From an uncultured Tabrizicola sp. (lineage in GTDB: Bacteria > Pseudomonadota > Alphaproteobacteria > Rhodobacterales > Rhodobacteraceae), in the NCBI GenBank assembly GCA_937858255.1, contig CALLZQ010000094.1, forward strand, positions 1 to 6,881: DNA of 6,881 nt. The letters are read 5' to 3'. Positions 1-6,333 of this stretch are shown piece after piece. The notes beneath the pieces are model-generated. The model searched no databases and had not been told where the DNA came from. It saw nothing but the letters and a program-made list of their open reading frames with translations. Made by a program: the position numbers and the translations under genes. Positions within the stretch are counted from its first letter, which is position 1; every line of letters begins with the position of its first letter.

Positions 1-869
1 CTGATGATCAAGCCGAAACGGTGCTGATGCGGCTGGCGCGCGGGTCGGGCGTGGATGGCCTCGCCGGGATGGGCGCGCATGACCCCTCGGGTCTGTTCCT
101 GCGTCCACTACTGCCGGTGCGCCGCGCGGCGCTGCGCGACTGGCTGCGGGCGCGGGGCCTGACCTGGGTCGAGGATCCGTCGAATGACGATCCGCGCTAT
201 GACAGGGTGAAGGCCCGGCAGATGCTGGGACTTCTGGCCCCCCTCGGCCTGACAATCGATCGCCTGACCGAGACGGCGGCCCATATGCAACGGGCGCAGA
301 TCACGTTGCGCGAGATGGCGCGGCACCTTGCCCGGTCGGATGTGCAGGCCGATGCCGGTGACCTGATCCTCAGCCCCCGTATCCTAAGGGGTGAGGACGA
401 TGCCGCCCGCCGCGTGCTGTCAGCGGCGGTGCAATGGATTGGCAATACCCCCCACCCCCCCCGCCATGCCGCGCTGATGGCCGCCGCCGATGCCTGTCTT
501 GCGGGGGAGGCGCGGACCTTGGGCGGGGTCATGTTCCTGCCGGGCAAGGTCGGGGCGCGCCTGATGCGCGAGCCAGCCTCGGCGACCGAGGTGCTGCCCT
601 GCCATGACGGACCGATGCTCTGGGACGGGCGCTGGAAGATCACGGCGATTGAGGCGCCCTCGCAACCCGTCCAGATCGCAGCCTTGGGCGAGGCCGGGCT
701 GGCGCAGTGCCCCCTCTGGCGTGAAACGGGACTGCCGCGCACCAGCCTCTTGGCAAGCCCCGGCATCTGGCAGGGCGACAGGCTGATTTCCGCGCCTTTG
801 GCCGGGTTCGGCAATGGTTGGGTCGCGACATTGACGCCCAGCTTCGAGTCTTTCCTCTTATCGCATTGA
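1..869 (+). CDS. tilS: tRNA(Ile)-lysidine synthetase TilS, 3' part
   Basis: TilS attaches lysine to C34 of the CAU-anticodon tRNA-Ile in the cytoplasm, using ATP, so that the tRNA reads AUA codons. The gene enters from the left edge. The first full codon is at base 3, and 288 residues are visible before the TGA. The visible part begins with DDQAET, the end of the conserved H-x-x-D-D-Q-A-E-T segment of the N-type ATP-pyrophosphatase domain. The WVEDPSNDD-RYDR signature follows at about bases 165-200, then the less conserved substrate-binding and C-terminal regions. The SGGxDS ATP-binding loop would lie upstream, outside the window. A GTG at base 21 could pass for a start but lies inside the conserved motif, so it is not one. 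A run of eight C at 455-462 lies in frame. ftsH follows after 77 bases, as I recall it does in related genomes. The family call is firm. Confidence 0.95.
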   Translation, partial: DDQAETVLMRLARGSGVDGLAGMGAHDPSGLFLRPLLPVRRAALRDWLRARGLTWVEDPSNDDPRYDRVKARQMLGLLAPLGLTIDRLTETAAHMQRAQITLREMARHLARSDVQADAGDLILSPRILRGEDDAARRVLSAAVQWIGNTPHPPRHAALMAAADACLAGEARTLGGVMFLPGKVGARLMREPASATEVLPCHDGPMLWDGRWKITAIEAPSQPVQIAALGEAGLAQCPLWRETGLPRTSLLASPGIWQGDRLISAPLAGFGNGWVATLTPSFESFLLSH

Positions 870-893
870 ACCCGGGGCCGAACTGCCTATCTT
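866..893 (+). promoter_or_regulatory. Possible ftsH promoter, RpoH-like
   Basis: TTGAAC at 866-871 and CCTATCTT at 886-893 lie in the 77-bp tilS-ftsH gap, with 16 bases between TTGAAC and TATCTT. The first box overlaps the tilS stop codon. The pair resembles the alphaproteobacterial heat-shock sigma-32 pattern (TTGAA with a downstream CTATNT) and also passes as a weak sigma-70 promoter. ftsH is heat-induced in many bacteria, which fits. This is pattern matching by eye only. Confidence 0.35.
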
Positions 894-933
894 ATGCGCA
901 AACAGCGCGTGCCCTGCGGCTGCGCGCGGATGT

Positions 934-940
934 GAGGAGA
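934..940 (+). promoter_or_regulatory. Ribosome binding site fixing the ftsH start
   Basis: GAGGAGA is a strong Shine-Dalgarno match six bases before the GTG at 947. It supports that GTG over the in-frame TTG at 818, which lies inside tilS and would add 43 residues unlike FtsH. Confidence 0.8.
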
Positions 941-946
941 ATTTTC

Positions 947-2854
947 GTGGGCAATGCACGAAACATCGCGTTCTGGGTCGTTCTGTTCCTGCTGATCCTG
1001 GCGCTGTTCAACCTGTTCAGCACCAATCAGACCTCGGTCTCATCGCGGCAGATTTCCTATTCGGATTTCATCAGCCGCGTCGATGCCGGGCAGGTCTCGG
1101 GCGTGGTGATTGATGGCGAGCGGGTGCTGATCACCGCCAAAGATGGCAACCGCTATTCGGCGATCGTGCCGCAGGGCACCGATCTTGCCCCGCAACTGAT
1201 CGACAAGGGTGTCGAGGTGGCTGCCGAGGCGCAAGAACAGTCGGGCTTCCTGTCGCTGCTCTCGCTGTGGCTGCCGGCGATCCTGATCATCGGGATCTGG
1301 CTGTTCTTTATGAACCGTATGCAGGGGGGCGGGCGTGGCGGCGCCATGGGCTTTGGCAAGTCGCGCGCCAAACTGCTGACTGAAAAACATGGCCGCGTGA
1401 CCTTTGACGATGTGGCGGGCATCGACGAGGCCAAGGAAGAACTGGAAGAGATCGTCGAATTCCTGCGTAATCCGCAGAAGTTCAGCCGTCTGGGCGGCAA
1501 AATCCCCAAGGGCGCGCTGCTGGTGGGCCCTCCGGGCACGGGTAAGACGCTGCTTGCGCGCGCCATCGCGGGTGAGGCGGGTGTGCCGTTCTTCACCATC
1601 TCGGGTTCGGATTTCGTCGAGATGTTCGTGGGTGTCGGTGCCAGCCGCGTGCGCGACATGTTCGAACAGGCCAAGAAGAACGCCCCCTGCATCGTCTTTA
1701 TCGACGAGATCGACGCCGTGGGCCGGGCGCGGGGCGTCGGCATGGGCGGCGGCAATGACGAACGCGAGCAGACGCTGAACCAGCTTCTTGTCGAAATGGA
1801 CGGGTTTGAGGCGAATGAGGGCGTGATCATCATCGCCGCCACCAACCGCAAGGACGTGCTGGACCCGGCACTGTTGCGCCCCGGCCGCTTTGACCGGCAG
1901 GTCACGGTCTCGAACCCCGACATCAAGGGGCGCGAGAAGATCCTCGGCGTTCATGCGCGCAAAGTGCCGCTGGGGCCGGATGTCGATCTGCGCACCGTGG
2001 CGCGGGGCACGCCGGGCTTTTCGGGTGCCGATCTGATGAACCTTGTGAATGAGGCCGCGCTGATGGCCGCCCGGATCGGTCGCCGCTTCGTCACCGCCGA
2101 GGATTTCGACAAGGCACGCGACAAGGTGCTGATGGGCCCGGAACGTCGCAGCATGGTCATGTCGGAAGACGAAAAGAAGATGACCGCCTATCATGAGGCA
2201 GGCCACGCCCTGTTGGGGATGAAACTGCCCAAGCATGACCCGATCCACAAGGCGACGATCATCCCGCGTGGTCAGGCGCTCGGCATGGTGCAACCCTTGC
2301 CCGAGAGTGACCGGCTGAGCTGGCACAAGGATGAGATGGAGCAGCGTATCGCCATGGCGATGGCCGGCAAGGCCGCCGAGATCTACAAGTTCGGCCCCGA
2401 GAGCGTTTCGGGCGGCGCCGCCAATGACATCATGCAGGCCTCGCAGATGGCACGGATGATGGTGATGCGGCTGGGCATGTCCGACAAGGTCGGCAATGTC
2501 GATTACCGTGAGGCAGCCGAGGGCTATCAGGGCAATACCGGCGGGTTCTCGGTCTCGGCCAAGACCAAGGAAACCATCGAGGACGAGGTCAAGCGCATCA
2601 TTGATGAGGGCTATAACCTCGCCTTCAAGACCATCACCGACAATGCGACCGAGTTCGAGAATATCGCCACGGGGCTGTTGGAATATGAAACCCTGACCGG
2701 GGATGAACTGAAAAAGATCATGGCGGGCGAACCGCTGGGCGGCCCGGATGATGAAGATGACAGCGACAAGGGCGCGCTGAGTGCCATCGCTTCAATTCCC
2801 AAGACCAAGCCCAAGGCGCCAAAGGGCGGTATGGAGCCGGAGCCCTCGGCGTGA
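947..2854 (+). CDS. ftsH: ATP-dependent zinc metalloprotease FtsH
   Basis: FtsH is a hexameric inner-membrane AAA+ protease that extracts and degrades misfolded membrane proteins and unstable regulators. From the GTG at 947 it has 635 residues, the usual family length, and starts [10 protein letters not shown]. Two membrane helices (about residues 6-24 and 102-122) flank a periplasmic domain. The AAA module shows Walker A GPPGTGKT (194-201), the FVG pore motif (227-229), Walker B IVFIDEID (249-256) and the second region of homology with the arginine fingers (298-317). The peptidase has the HEAGH zinc site (416-420), and Asp494 in AANDI is the likely third zinc ligand. The tail from about 597 is acidic (DDEDDSD), then rich in Lys, Pro and Gly. 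All catalytic residues are intact. The stop overlaps the start of the next gene by four bases, so the two are probably co-transcribed and translationally coupled. Confidence 0.98.
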   Translation: MGNARNIAFWVVLFLLILALFNLFSTNQTSVSSRQISYSDFISRVDAGQVSGVVIDGERVLITAKDGNRYSAIVPQGTDLAPQLIDKGVEVAAEAQEQSGFLSLLSLWLPAILIIGIWLFFMNRMQGGGRGGAMGFGKSRAKLLTEKHGRVTFDDVAGIDEAKEELEEIVEFLRNPQKFSRLGGKIPKGALLVGPPGTGKTLLARAIAGEAGVPFFTISGSDFVEMFVGVGASRVRDMFEQAKKNAPCIVFIDEIDAVGRARGVGMGGGNDEREQTLNQLLVEMDGFEANEGVIIIAATNRKDVLDPALLRPGRFDRQVTVSNPDIKGREKILGVHARKVPLGPDVDLRTVARGTPGFSGADLMNLVNEAALMAARIGRRFVTAEDFDKARDKVLMGPERRSMVMSEDEKKMTAYHEAGHALLGMKLPKHDPIHKATIIPRGQALGMVQPLPESDRLSWHKDEMEQRIAMAMAGKAAEIYKFGPESVSGGAANDIMQASQMARMMVMRLGMSDKVGNVDYREAAEGYQGNTGGFSVSAKTKETIEDEVKRIIDEGYNLAFKTITDNATEFENIATGLLEYETLTGDELKKIMAGEPLGGPDDEDDSDKGALSAIASIPKTKPKAPKGGMEPEPSA

Positions 2855-3633
2855 GCCACGGGCAAAACGCAGACTGGAACCCCGAAGCCTATGCCAGGTT
2901 TCGGGGTTTGCGTTTGCGCCCGGCGATGGATCTGATGGCGCGGATCGGCAGCTTGCCCGAGGGCGAGGTCGTCGATCTGGGCTGCGGCAACGGGGCGGTC
3001 GGCCCGGCGCTGGCGGCGCGTTTTGGTCGGCCTGTGACCGGGGTCGATTCCAGCCCCGCCATGTTGCAGCAGGCCGGGACCACTGGCGCCTATCAGCGCC
3101 TTGAAACGGCGGATATTTCCGGCTGGGCACCCCCGCAGGCGCCTGCGCTGATCTTTTCCAATGCCGCCTTGCATTGGCTGGGCGACCATGAGGCGCTGAT
3201 GCCGCGTCTGGCGCGCCTGCTTACGCCCGGCGGGGTGCTGGCGGTGCAGATGCCGCGCCAGTTCGGCGCCCCCTCGCACCGCTTCCTGCGCGATATTGCC
3301 CAGGCGATGTTCCCGGACCGCTTTGATTTCACCGGCTGGCAGGCGCCGGTGGCGCCGGCCACTGCCTATTGGCGGATGTTGGCACCGCTGGGGCAGGTAG
3401 ATGCCTGGGAGATCGACTATGTTCAGCGGCTGGAACCAGTGGAGAATGGCCATCCGGTGCGGCGGTTTACCGAAAACACTGCCATGCGCCCCTTTCCCGA
3501 CCGACTCTTGGCCGAGGGGGCGGAGGCTTTCGCCGCGCGGTATGAGGCGGCGCTGGCCTCGGCCTATCCGTCCGAACCTGATGGTTCGGTTCTCTTCCCC
3601 TTTCGCCGTCTCTTCTTTGTCTTGCAGGTTTGA
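2851..3633 (+). CDS. tam: Trans-aconitate 2-methyltransferase-like SAM methyltransferase
   Basis: The 260-residue product is a class I SAM-dependent methyltransferase. In the Tam family, methylation of trans-aconitate to its monomethyl ester removes an inhibitor of the TCA cycle made from cis-aconitate. The start is a GTG in a GTGA overlap with the ftsH stop, with GGAG at 2839-2842 eight bases upstream. WNPEAYARF (9-17) matches the Tam N-terminus. The SAM-binding motif I is VDLGCGNG (41-48), followed by TGVDSSPAM (63-71), IFSNAALHWL (101-110) and GGVLAVQMP (127-135). These match my memory of E. coli Tam (252 residues) along the whole length, including the RLFFV end. Family and fold are confident. 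The exact substrate is inferred, since related methyltransferases share most motifs. Confidence 0.85.
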   Translation: MSHGQNADWNPEAYARFRGLRLRPAMDLMARIGSLPEGEVVDLGCGNGAVGPALAARFGRPVTGVDSSPAMLQQAGTTGAYQRLETADISGWAPPQAPALIFSNAALHWLGDHEALMPRLARLLTPGGVLAVQMPRQFGAPSHRFLRDIAQAMFPDRFDFTGWQAPVAPATAYWRMLAPLGQVDAWEIDYVQRLEPVENGHPVRRFTENTAMRPFPDRLLAEGAEAFAARYEAALASAYPSEPDGSVLFPFRRLFFVLQV

Positions 3634-3636
3634 CCG

Positions 3637-4215
3637 ATGCCCGCCCTGAAACCGACCGATCACTTTGGCACGATTATCTGGCTGGGCCTTGTGCGCGACC
3701 GTGCGGCAAGGCTGGAGGCCGAAGCGGTGGACCGGCTGATCGCGCGGTTTTCCGGCCCCGAGGGCGAGGCGCATGGCGGGCTGACCCGGGCTTCTTGCAG
3801 CCGTGTCCTGTCACAATATCCGCGCGGGACAGAGATCCGCAATACACGCCAGTTCTCGATCGTCTCAGCCGAGGAGCTGACCGCCATCGCCACCGGGATG
3901 GGGCTGGCCGCGCTCGACCCGGCGCTGATCGGGGCGAGCATGGTGATCGAGGGCATTCCCGATCTGACCCATCTGCCGCCCTCCAGCCGCCTTCAGGCCG
4001 AAGGCGGGGCGACGCTGGTCGTCGATATGGAAAACCGCGCCTGCACCCTGCCGGCCCGCCCGATTGAGACCCGCCACCCCGGCTTTGGCGCCGCCTTCAA
4101 ATCCGCAGCCGCCGGGCGGCGCGGGGTCACGGCCTGGGTCGAGGCCGAGGGCGAATTGCGTCTGGGCCAGCAGGTCCGCCTGCATGTGCCGGATCAGCGC
4201 GGCTGCTCGCCCTGA
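3637..4215 (+). CDS. MOSC domain-containing protein
   Basis: The 192-residue product resembles stand-alone MOSC domains, the fold of the molybdenum cofactor sulfurase C-terminus and of YiiM-type proteins, which handle sulfur or N-hydroxylated substrates through a conserved cysteine. Visible marks are GEAHGGLTR (43-51), RNTRQFSIVS (68-77), the LIGASMVIEGIPDL segment (97-110) and ENRAC with Cys136 (132-136), the likely sulfur or Mo ligand. HPGF (147-150) and a closing V-R-L-H-V strand follow. No signal peptide or membrane segment is seen, so it is probably cytosolic. It starts three bases after the tam stop, with a weak GCAGG upstream, and is probably the last gene of the ftsH-tam unit. The antisense RTX frame covers its last 351 bases. 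The actual substrate cannot be told from sequence. Confidence 0.8.
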   Translation: MPALKPTDHFGTIIWLGLVRDRAARLEAEAVDRLIARFSGPEGEAHGGLTRASCSRVLSQYPRGTEIRNTRQFSIVSAEELTAIATGMGLAALDPALIGASMVIEGIPDLTHLPPSSRLQAEGGATLVVDMENRACTLPARPIETRHPGFGAAFKSAAAGRRGVTAWVEAEGELRLGQQVRLHVPDQRGCSP

Positions 4216-4242
4216 GGCCGCGGGCCACAGGGCAGGCGGCTC
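3865..4242 (-). other. Antisense run-on of the RTX frame over the MOSC gene
   Basis: This is the part of the RTX reading frame beyond the family's usual end. Its residues (from EPPALWPAAS onward) have no RTX, beta-roll or secretion-signal character. Between 3865 and 4215 its codons are exactly in register with the MOSC codons on the other strand. In that register a stop can arise only opposite TTA, CTA or TCA, which are rare in this GC-rich DNA. The run-on is therefore probably non-functional sequence exposed by loss of the original stop codon. Whether it is translated cannot be seen. Confidence 0.6.
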
Positions 4243-6075
4243 GAGAAACAGGAAATCCGCCAGATCGAGCGTGTCGGGCGTATTCACCTGTACGGCATAA
4301 TCCGCCACGCCATCGGCGGTATTCTCCATCTCGATCAGATAGCCACCCGCCCGGGCCGTGACGCGGATCTGGCCGGCAACGCCGATGGTGAAGGGATCTG
4401 CTGGAATGAAGTTCCACCGCTCGGTCGCGAGGATGCTGAAGGTGCGGGCATCGGGGTCAAAAAAGCGCATGTCCAGCCGATCCCCCTCGGCGCGCGAGAA
4501 ATCGGTGATGGTGATGCGGTTTTCCTCGCCCCCGGTTGCGCTGCCATTGCGCCCGAACTGAAAGTCATCGGCGCCGGCCCCCCCTGTGAGGAGATCGGCC
4601 CCGACCCCCATGCTGAAGATATCGTCCCCCAGCCCGCCAAAGAGGCTGTCGCTCCCCGGCCCGTCGGTCAGCTTGTCATTGCCCGCCCCGCCATAGCCAA
4701 GGTCATTGCCATAGCCGAGATAGATCGCATCATTGCCGTTGCCGCCATAGATCGTGTCATTGCCACCATTGCCCACCAGCCAGTCATTTCCATCGCCACC
4801 GTAAAAACGGTTGTCATTCAGCCCATCCGCGATGGCAAAGGCATGTTGATCATTGATCACATCGTCAAAGGACGAGCCGACCACATCGGTAAAGCCGGTG
4901 ATCAGATCGCCTTCGGCATCGCCCGAGATGCCGTTGATCGTATGGCCATAGAATAGACCGATGTTGACGTAAGCGGGCGAGTCCACATAGCTGACCATAT
5001 CGCCGGCCTGGCCGCCGCCCTCCAGCACATCGGCGCCGGCGCCGCCACGCAGGGTGTCGCGCCCCTCGCCGCCGAGCAGCCTGTCGGTCCCGGCCTCACC
5101 CAACAGCACGTCATTGCCGGCATCGCCCGAAAGTGTGTCGTTGCCCGTGCCGCCCACCTGCCAATCGTCGCCGGGGCCGCCGGTCACAAAATCGTCGCCC
5201 CGCCCGCCGTAGCCCTGGTCATTGCCATAGCCCAGGAAAAGCCGGTCGTTGCCATCGCCGCCATAGGCCAGATCATTGCCGCCATTGGCGATCAGGATGT
5301 CATTGCCGCCAAGCCCGTAAAAGCGGTTGTCATTGCCGCGCCCGGCGACGGCGTAATAGATCGTGTCCTGAATGATGTCATCGAAGTTTGTACCGACCAC
5401 ATCGGTAAAGCCAAAGAGGCTGTCCCCCTCGGCATCGCCGAAACGGCCGGTCGTCATTGCGCCAAAGGTCAGGCTGACGTGAATGCGCGCGGATGAACTG
5501 GCGTAGTTCAGCATATCGCCGAAATCGCTGCCGCCGATCAGCACATCGGCCCCGGCGCCGCCGATCAGCGTATCCACCCCGGCGCCGCCATTGATCGTGT
5601 CATTGCCGTCATTGCCGAACAGGACATCATTGCCACCATCGCCCGAGAGCGAATCCTGCCCGTTTCCGCCATAGATCCAGTCATTGCCATCCAGGCCGCT
5701 GATCGTATCGTCCTCGCCCGGGCCGGCCTGCGCCTGATCGCCGACCAAGATATTGCCGGCTTCGTTGCCAAAGATCAGGTCGCGACCATTGCTGCCGCGC
5801 GCATTCTCGATCAGCCCGTTGATCACAACCCGCCGCCCGATACTGTCGGCGCCGAAAAAGAAGGCCGAGGCGCTGCGGCTGGCCCCGGCCTCAAAGAACC
5901 ACGAAAGCCGGATTTCCGTCGGCAGGATATAACTGCCGATAATGGTCAGCCAATCCGAACCGGTTCCGTCATCGGTCACCGTGACGGTCGAGGTCGCAGA
6001 GGCCAGATTGTCAGCGATATAGGTGTCGGAGGTCACGCCTGTCACTCCCGCTTGGGTCGCGCCCGTGTGCGGCAC
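3865..6075 (-). CDS. RTX-type calcium-binding protein, probable type I secretion substrate
   Basis: The frame encodes 736 residues from a GTG at 6075. An N-terminal beta-rich region (about 25-110) ends in the VINGLIENARGSNGRD type of segment seen in rhodobacterial calcium-binding proteins. Three blocks of GGxGxDxUx nonapeptides follow (about 126-181, 252-354, 424-504), which in this family bind calcium in a beta-roll after export. Residues 518-611 resemble the serralysin C-terminal domain: ITDFSRAEGDRLDM, VAGQIR and the final LDLADFLFL. No Sec signal peptide is seen, as expected for type I export. The family normally ends at this DFLFL-like motif (about base 4243). Here the frame continues 125 residues, mostly antisense to the MOSC gene, and stops only opposite a TCA serine codon. 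The start is unsure: GTG at 6036 has GGGAG eight bases upstream, better than at 6075. No protease or other catalytic domain and no exporter gene is visible. Confidence 0.8.
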   Translation of the reverse strand: MPHTGATQAGVTGVTSDTYIADNLASATSTVTVTDDGTGSDWLTIIGSYILPTEIRLSWFFEAGASRSASAFFFGADSIGRRVVINGLIENARGSNGRDLIFGNEAGNILVGDQAQAGPGEDDTISGLDGNDWIYGGNGQDSLSGDGGNDVLFGNDGNDTINGGAGVDTLIGGAGADVLIGGSDFGDMLNYASSSARIHVSLTFGAMTTGRFGDAEGDSLFGFTDVVGTNFDDIIQDTIYYAVAGRGNDNRFYGLGGNDILIANGGNDLAYGGDGNDRLFLGYGNDQGYGGRGDDFVTGGPGDDWQVGGTGNDTLSGDAGNDVLLGEAGTDRLLGGEGRDTLRGGAGADVLEGGGQAGDMVSYVDSPAYVNIGLFYGHTINGISGDAEGDLITGFTDVVGSSFDDVINDQHAFAIADGLNDNRFYGGDGNDWLVGNGGNDTIYGGNGNDAIYLGYGNDLGYGGAGNDKLTDGPGSDSLFGGLGDDIFSMGVGADLLTGGAGADDFQFGRNGSATGGEENRITITDFSRAEGDRLDMRFFDPDARTFSILATERWNFIPADPFTIGVAGQIRVTARAGGYLIEMENTADGVADYAVQVNTPDTLDLADFLFLEPPALWPAASGRAAALIRHMQADLLAQTQFALGLDPGRDPAPPGGCGFEGGAKAGVAGLNRAGRQGAGAVFHIDDQRRPAFGLKAAGGRQMGQIGNALDHHARPDQRRVERGQPHPGGDGGQLLG
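4663..5694 (-). repeat. Two tandem 172-residue RTX modules
   Basis: Residues 128-299 and 300-471 of the RTX protein align with each other without any gap, at a period of 172 codons (516 bp). Shared anchors include GGAGADVL (172 and 344), GDAEGD (213 and 385), GFTDVVG (222 and 394), NDNRFYG (248 and 420) and LGYGND (281 and 453). Each module holds one non-RTX beta insertion between nonapeptide blocks. By hand count about 75 of 129 residues are identical between 172-300 and 344-472. This points to an internal gene duplication that has since diverged. Confidence 0.85.
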
Positions 6076-6159
6076 GCCATAGCGCCAACCCTAGCGGGGG
6101 CGGGGTCGGTGGCCTAGTGGGAAAACCCTGACCTGTTCCGGGCTGGTGACGCGGCTTTC

Positions 6160-6182
6160 TGGAAAAGGGCGGCGGTTTTCCA
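6160..6182. promoter_or_regulatory. Perfect 7-bp inverted repeat, possible operator or hairpin
   Basis: TGGAAAA (6160-6166) and TTTTCCA (6176-6182) form perfect arms around nine G/C bases. The site could be a dimeric regulator's operator serving either divergent gene. If transcribed in the fhs leader it could form a hairpin. It does not end in a T-tract, so it is not a typical terminator. Confidence 0.45.
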
Positions 6183-6214
6183 AATCGCCCTCGCAGTTCC
6201 GATCGGAAACCGCC
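6171..6214. promoter_or_regulatory. Overlapping longer inverted repeat with internal palindrome
   Basis: GGCGGTTTTCC (6171-6181) can pair with GGAAACCGCC (6205-6214) with one bulged T. It uses the same TTTTCC as the smaller repeat at 6160-6182, so the two pairings exclude each other. Inside the region is a perfect 12-bp palindrome, TTCCGATCGGAA (6197-6208), which also competes for the right arm. This could be a regulatory leader or clustered operators. No known riboswitch is recognised. Confidence 0.4.
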
Positions 6215-6333
6215 CAAGGCGAAAAACGCGGGATTCAGGTCGGAAATGCCCCTTTGCGACGCAATGTCTATCGCTATCACGGGGACAACGGGCAAACGGA
6301 CGCCCGGCAGAACAGCCCCCGAGGGAGACGGAC

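Larger units (their letters stand above)
6076..6333. other. Divergent intergenic region between the RTX gene and fhs
   Basis: The 258 bases between the two divergent starts hold no convincing gene; short frames here share no family features. The core, about 6119-6246, is rich in GGAAA/TTTCC words and inverted repeats, listed separately. The best promoter pair I find toward fhs is TTGCGA (6254-6259) and TATCAC (6275-6280), with a 15-base spacer, which is weak. No clear promoter toward the RTX gene was found. A good ribosome binding site for fhs, GAGGGAG, lies at 6321-6327. Confidence 0.6.

Noticed and set aside
1040..2326. Long minus-strand open frame (428 codons) opposite ftsH
   Set aside because: It lies wholly antisense to a highly conserved gene. 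Its composition (many His, Arg, Gln, Asp) reflects GC-rich complementary codons, and it shows no domain.
2611..3774. Minus-strand open frame (387 codons) across the ftsH end, tam and the MOSC start
   Set aside because: It spans three real plus-strand genes in antisense, shows no family features, and is explained by scarce stops in GC-rich DNA.
4216..4240. GCCGC/GCGGC inverted repeat just after the MOSC stop as a terminator
   Set aside because: The arms are only five bases, the 14-base loop is unpaired, and no T-tract follows. It could occur by chance in GC-rich DNA.
4564..5700. Regularly recurring CATTGCC-type words suggesting a CRISPR or satellite array
   Set aside because: The words are the complement of GGCAATG in codons for the Gly-Asn-Asp RTX nonapeptides. 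Spacing follows 9-residue units inside one reading frame, with no unique spacers.
6103..6175. Possible tRNA-like segment upstream of fhs
   Set aside because: I could not form an acceptor stem, anticodon arm and T-arm consensus together. Only short hairpins are present.
6011..6295. Minus-strand frame of 94 codons upstream of the RTX gene
   Set aside because: It overlaps the RTX N-terminus in another frame, is rich in Pro and Arg, and has no supporting motif or ribosome site.
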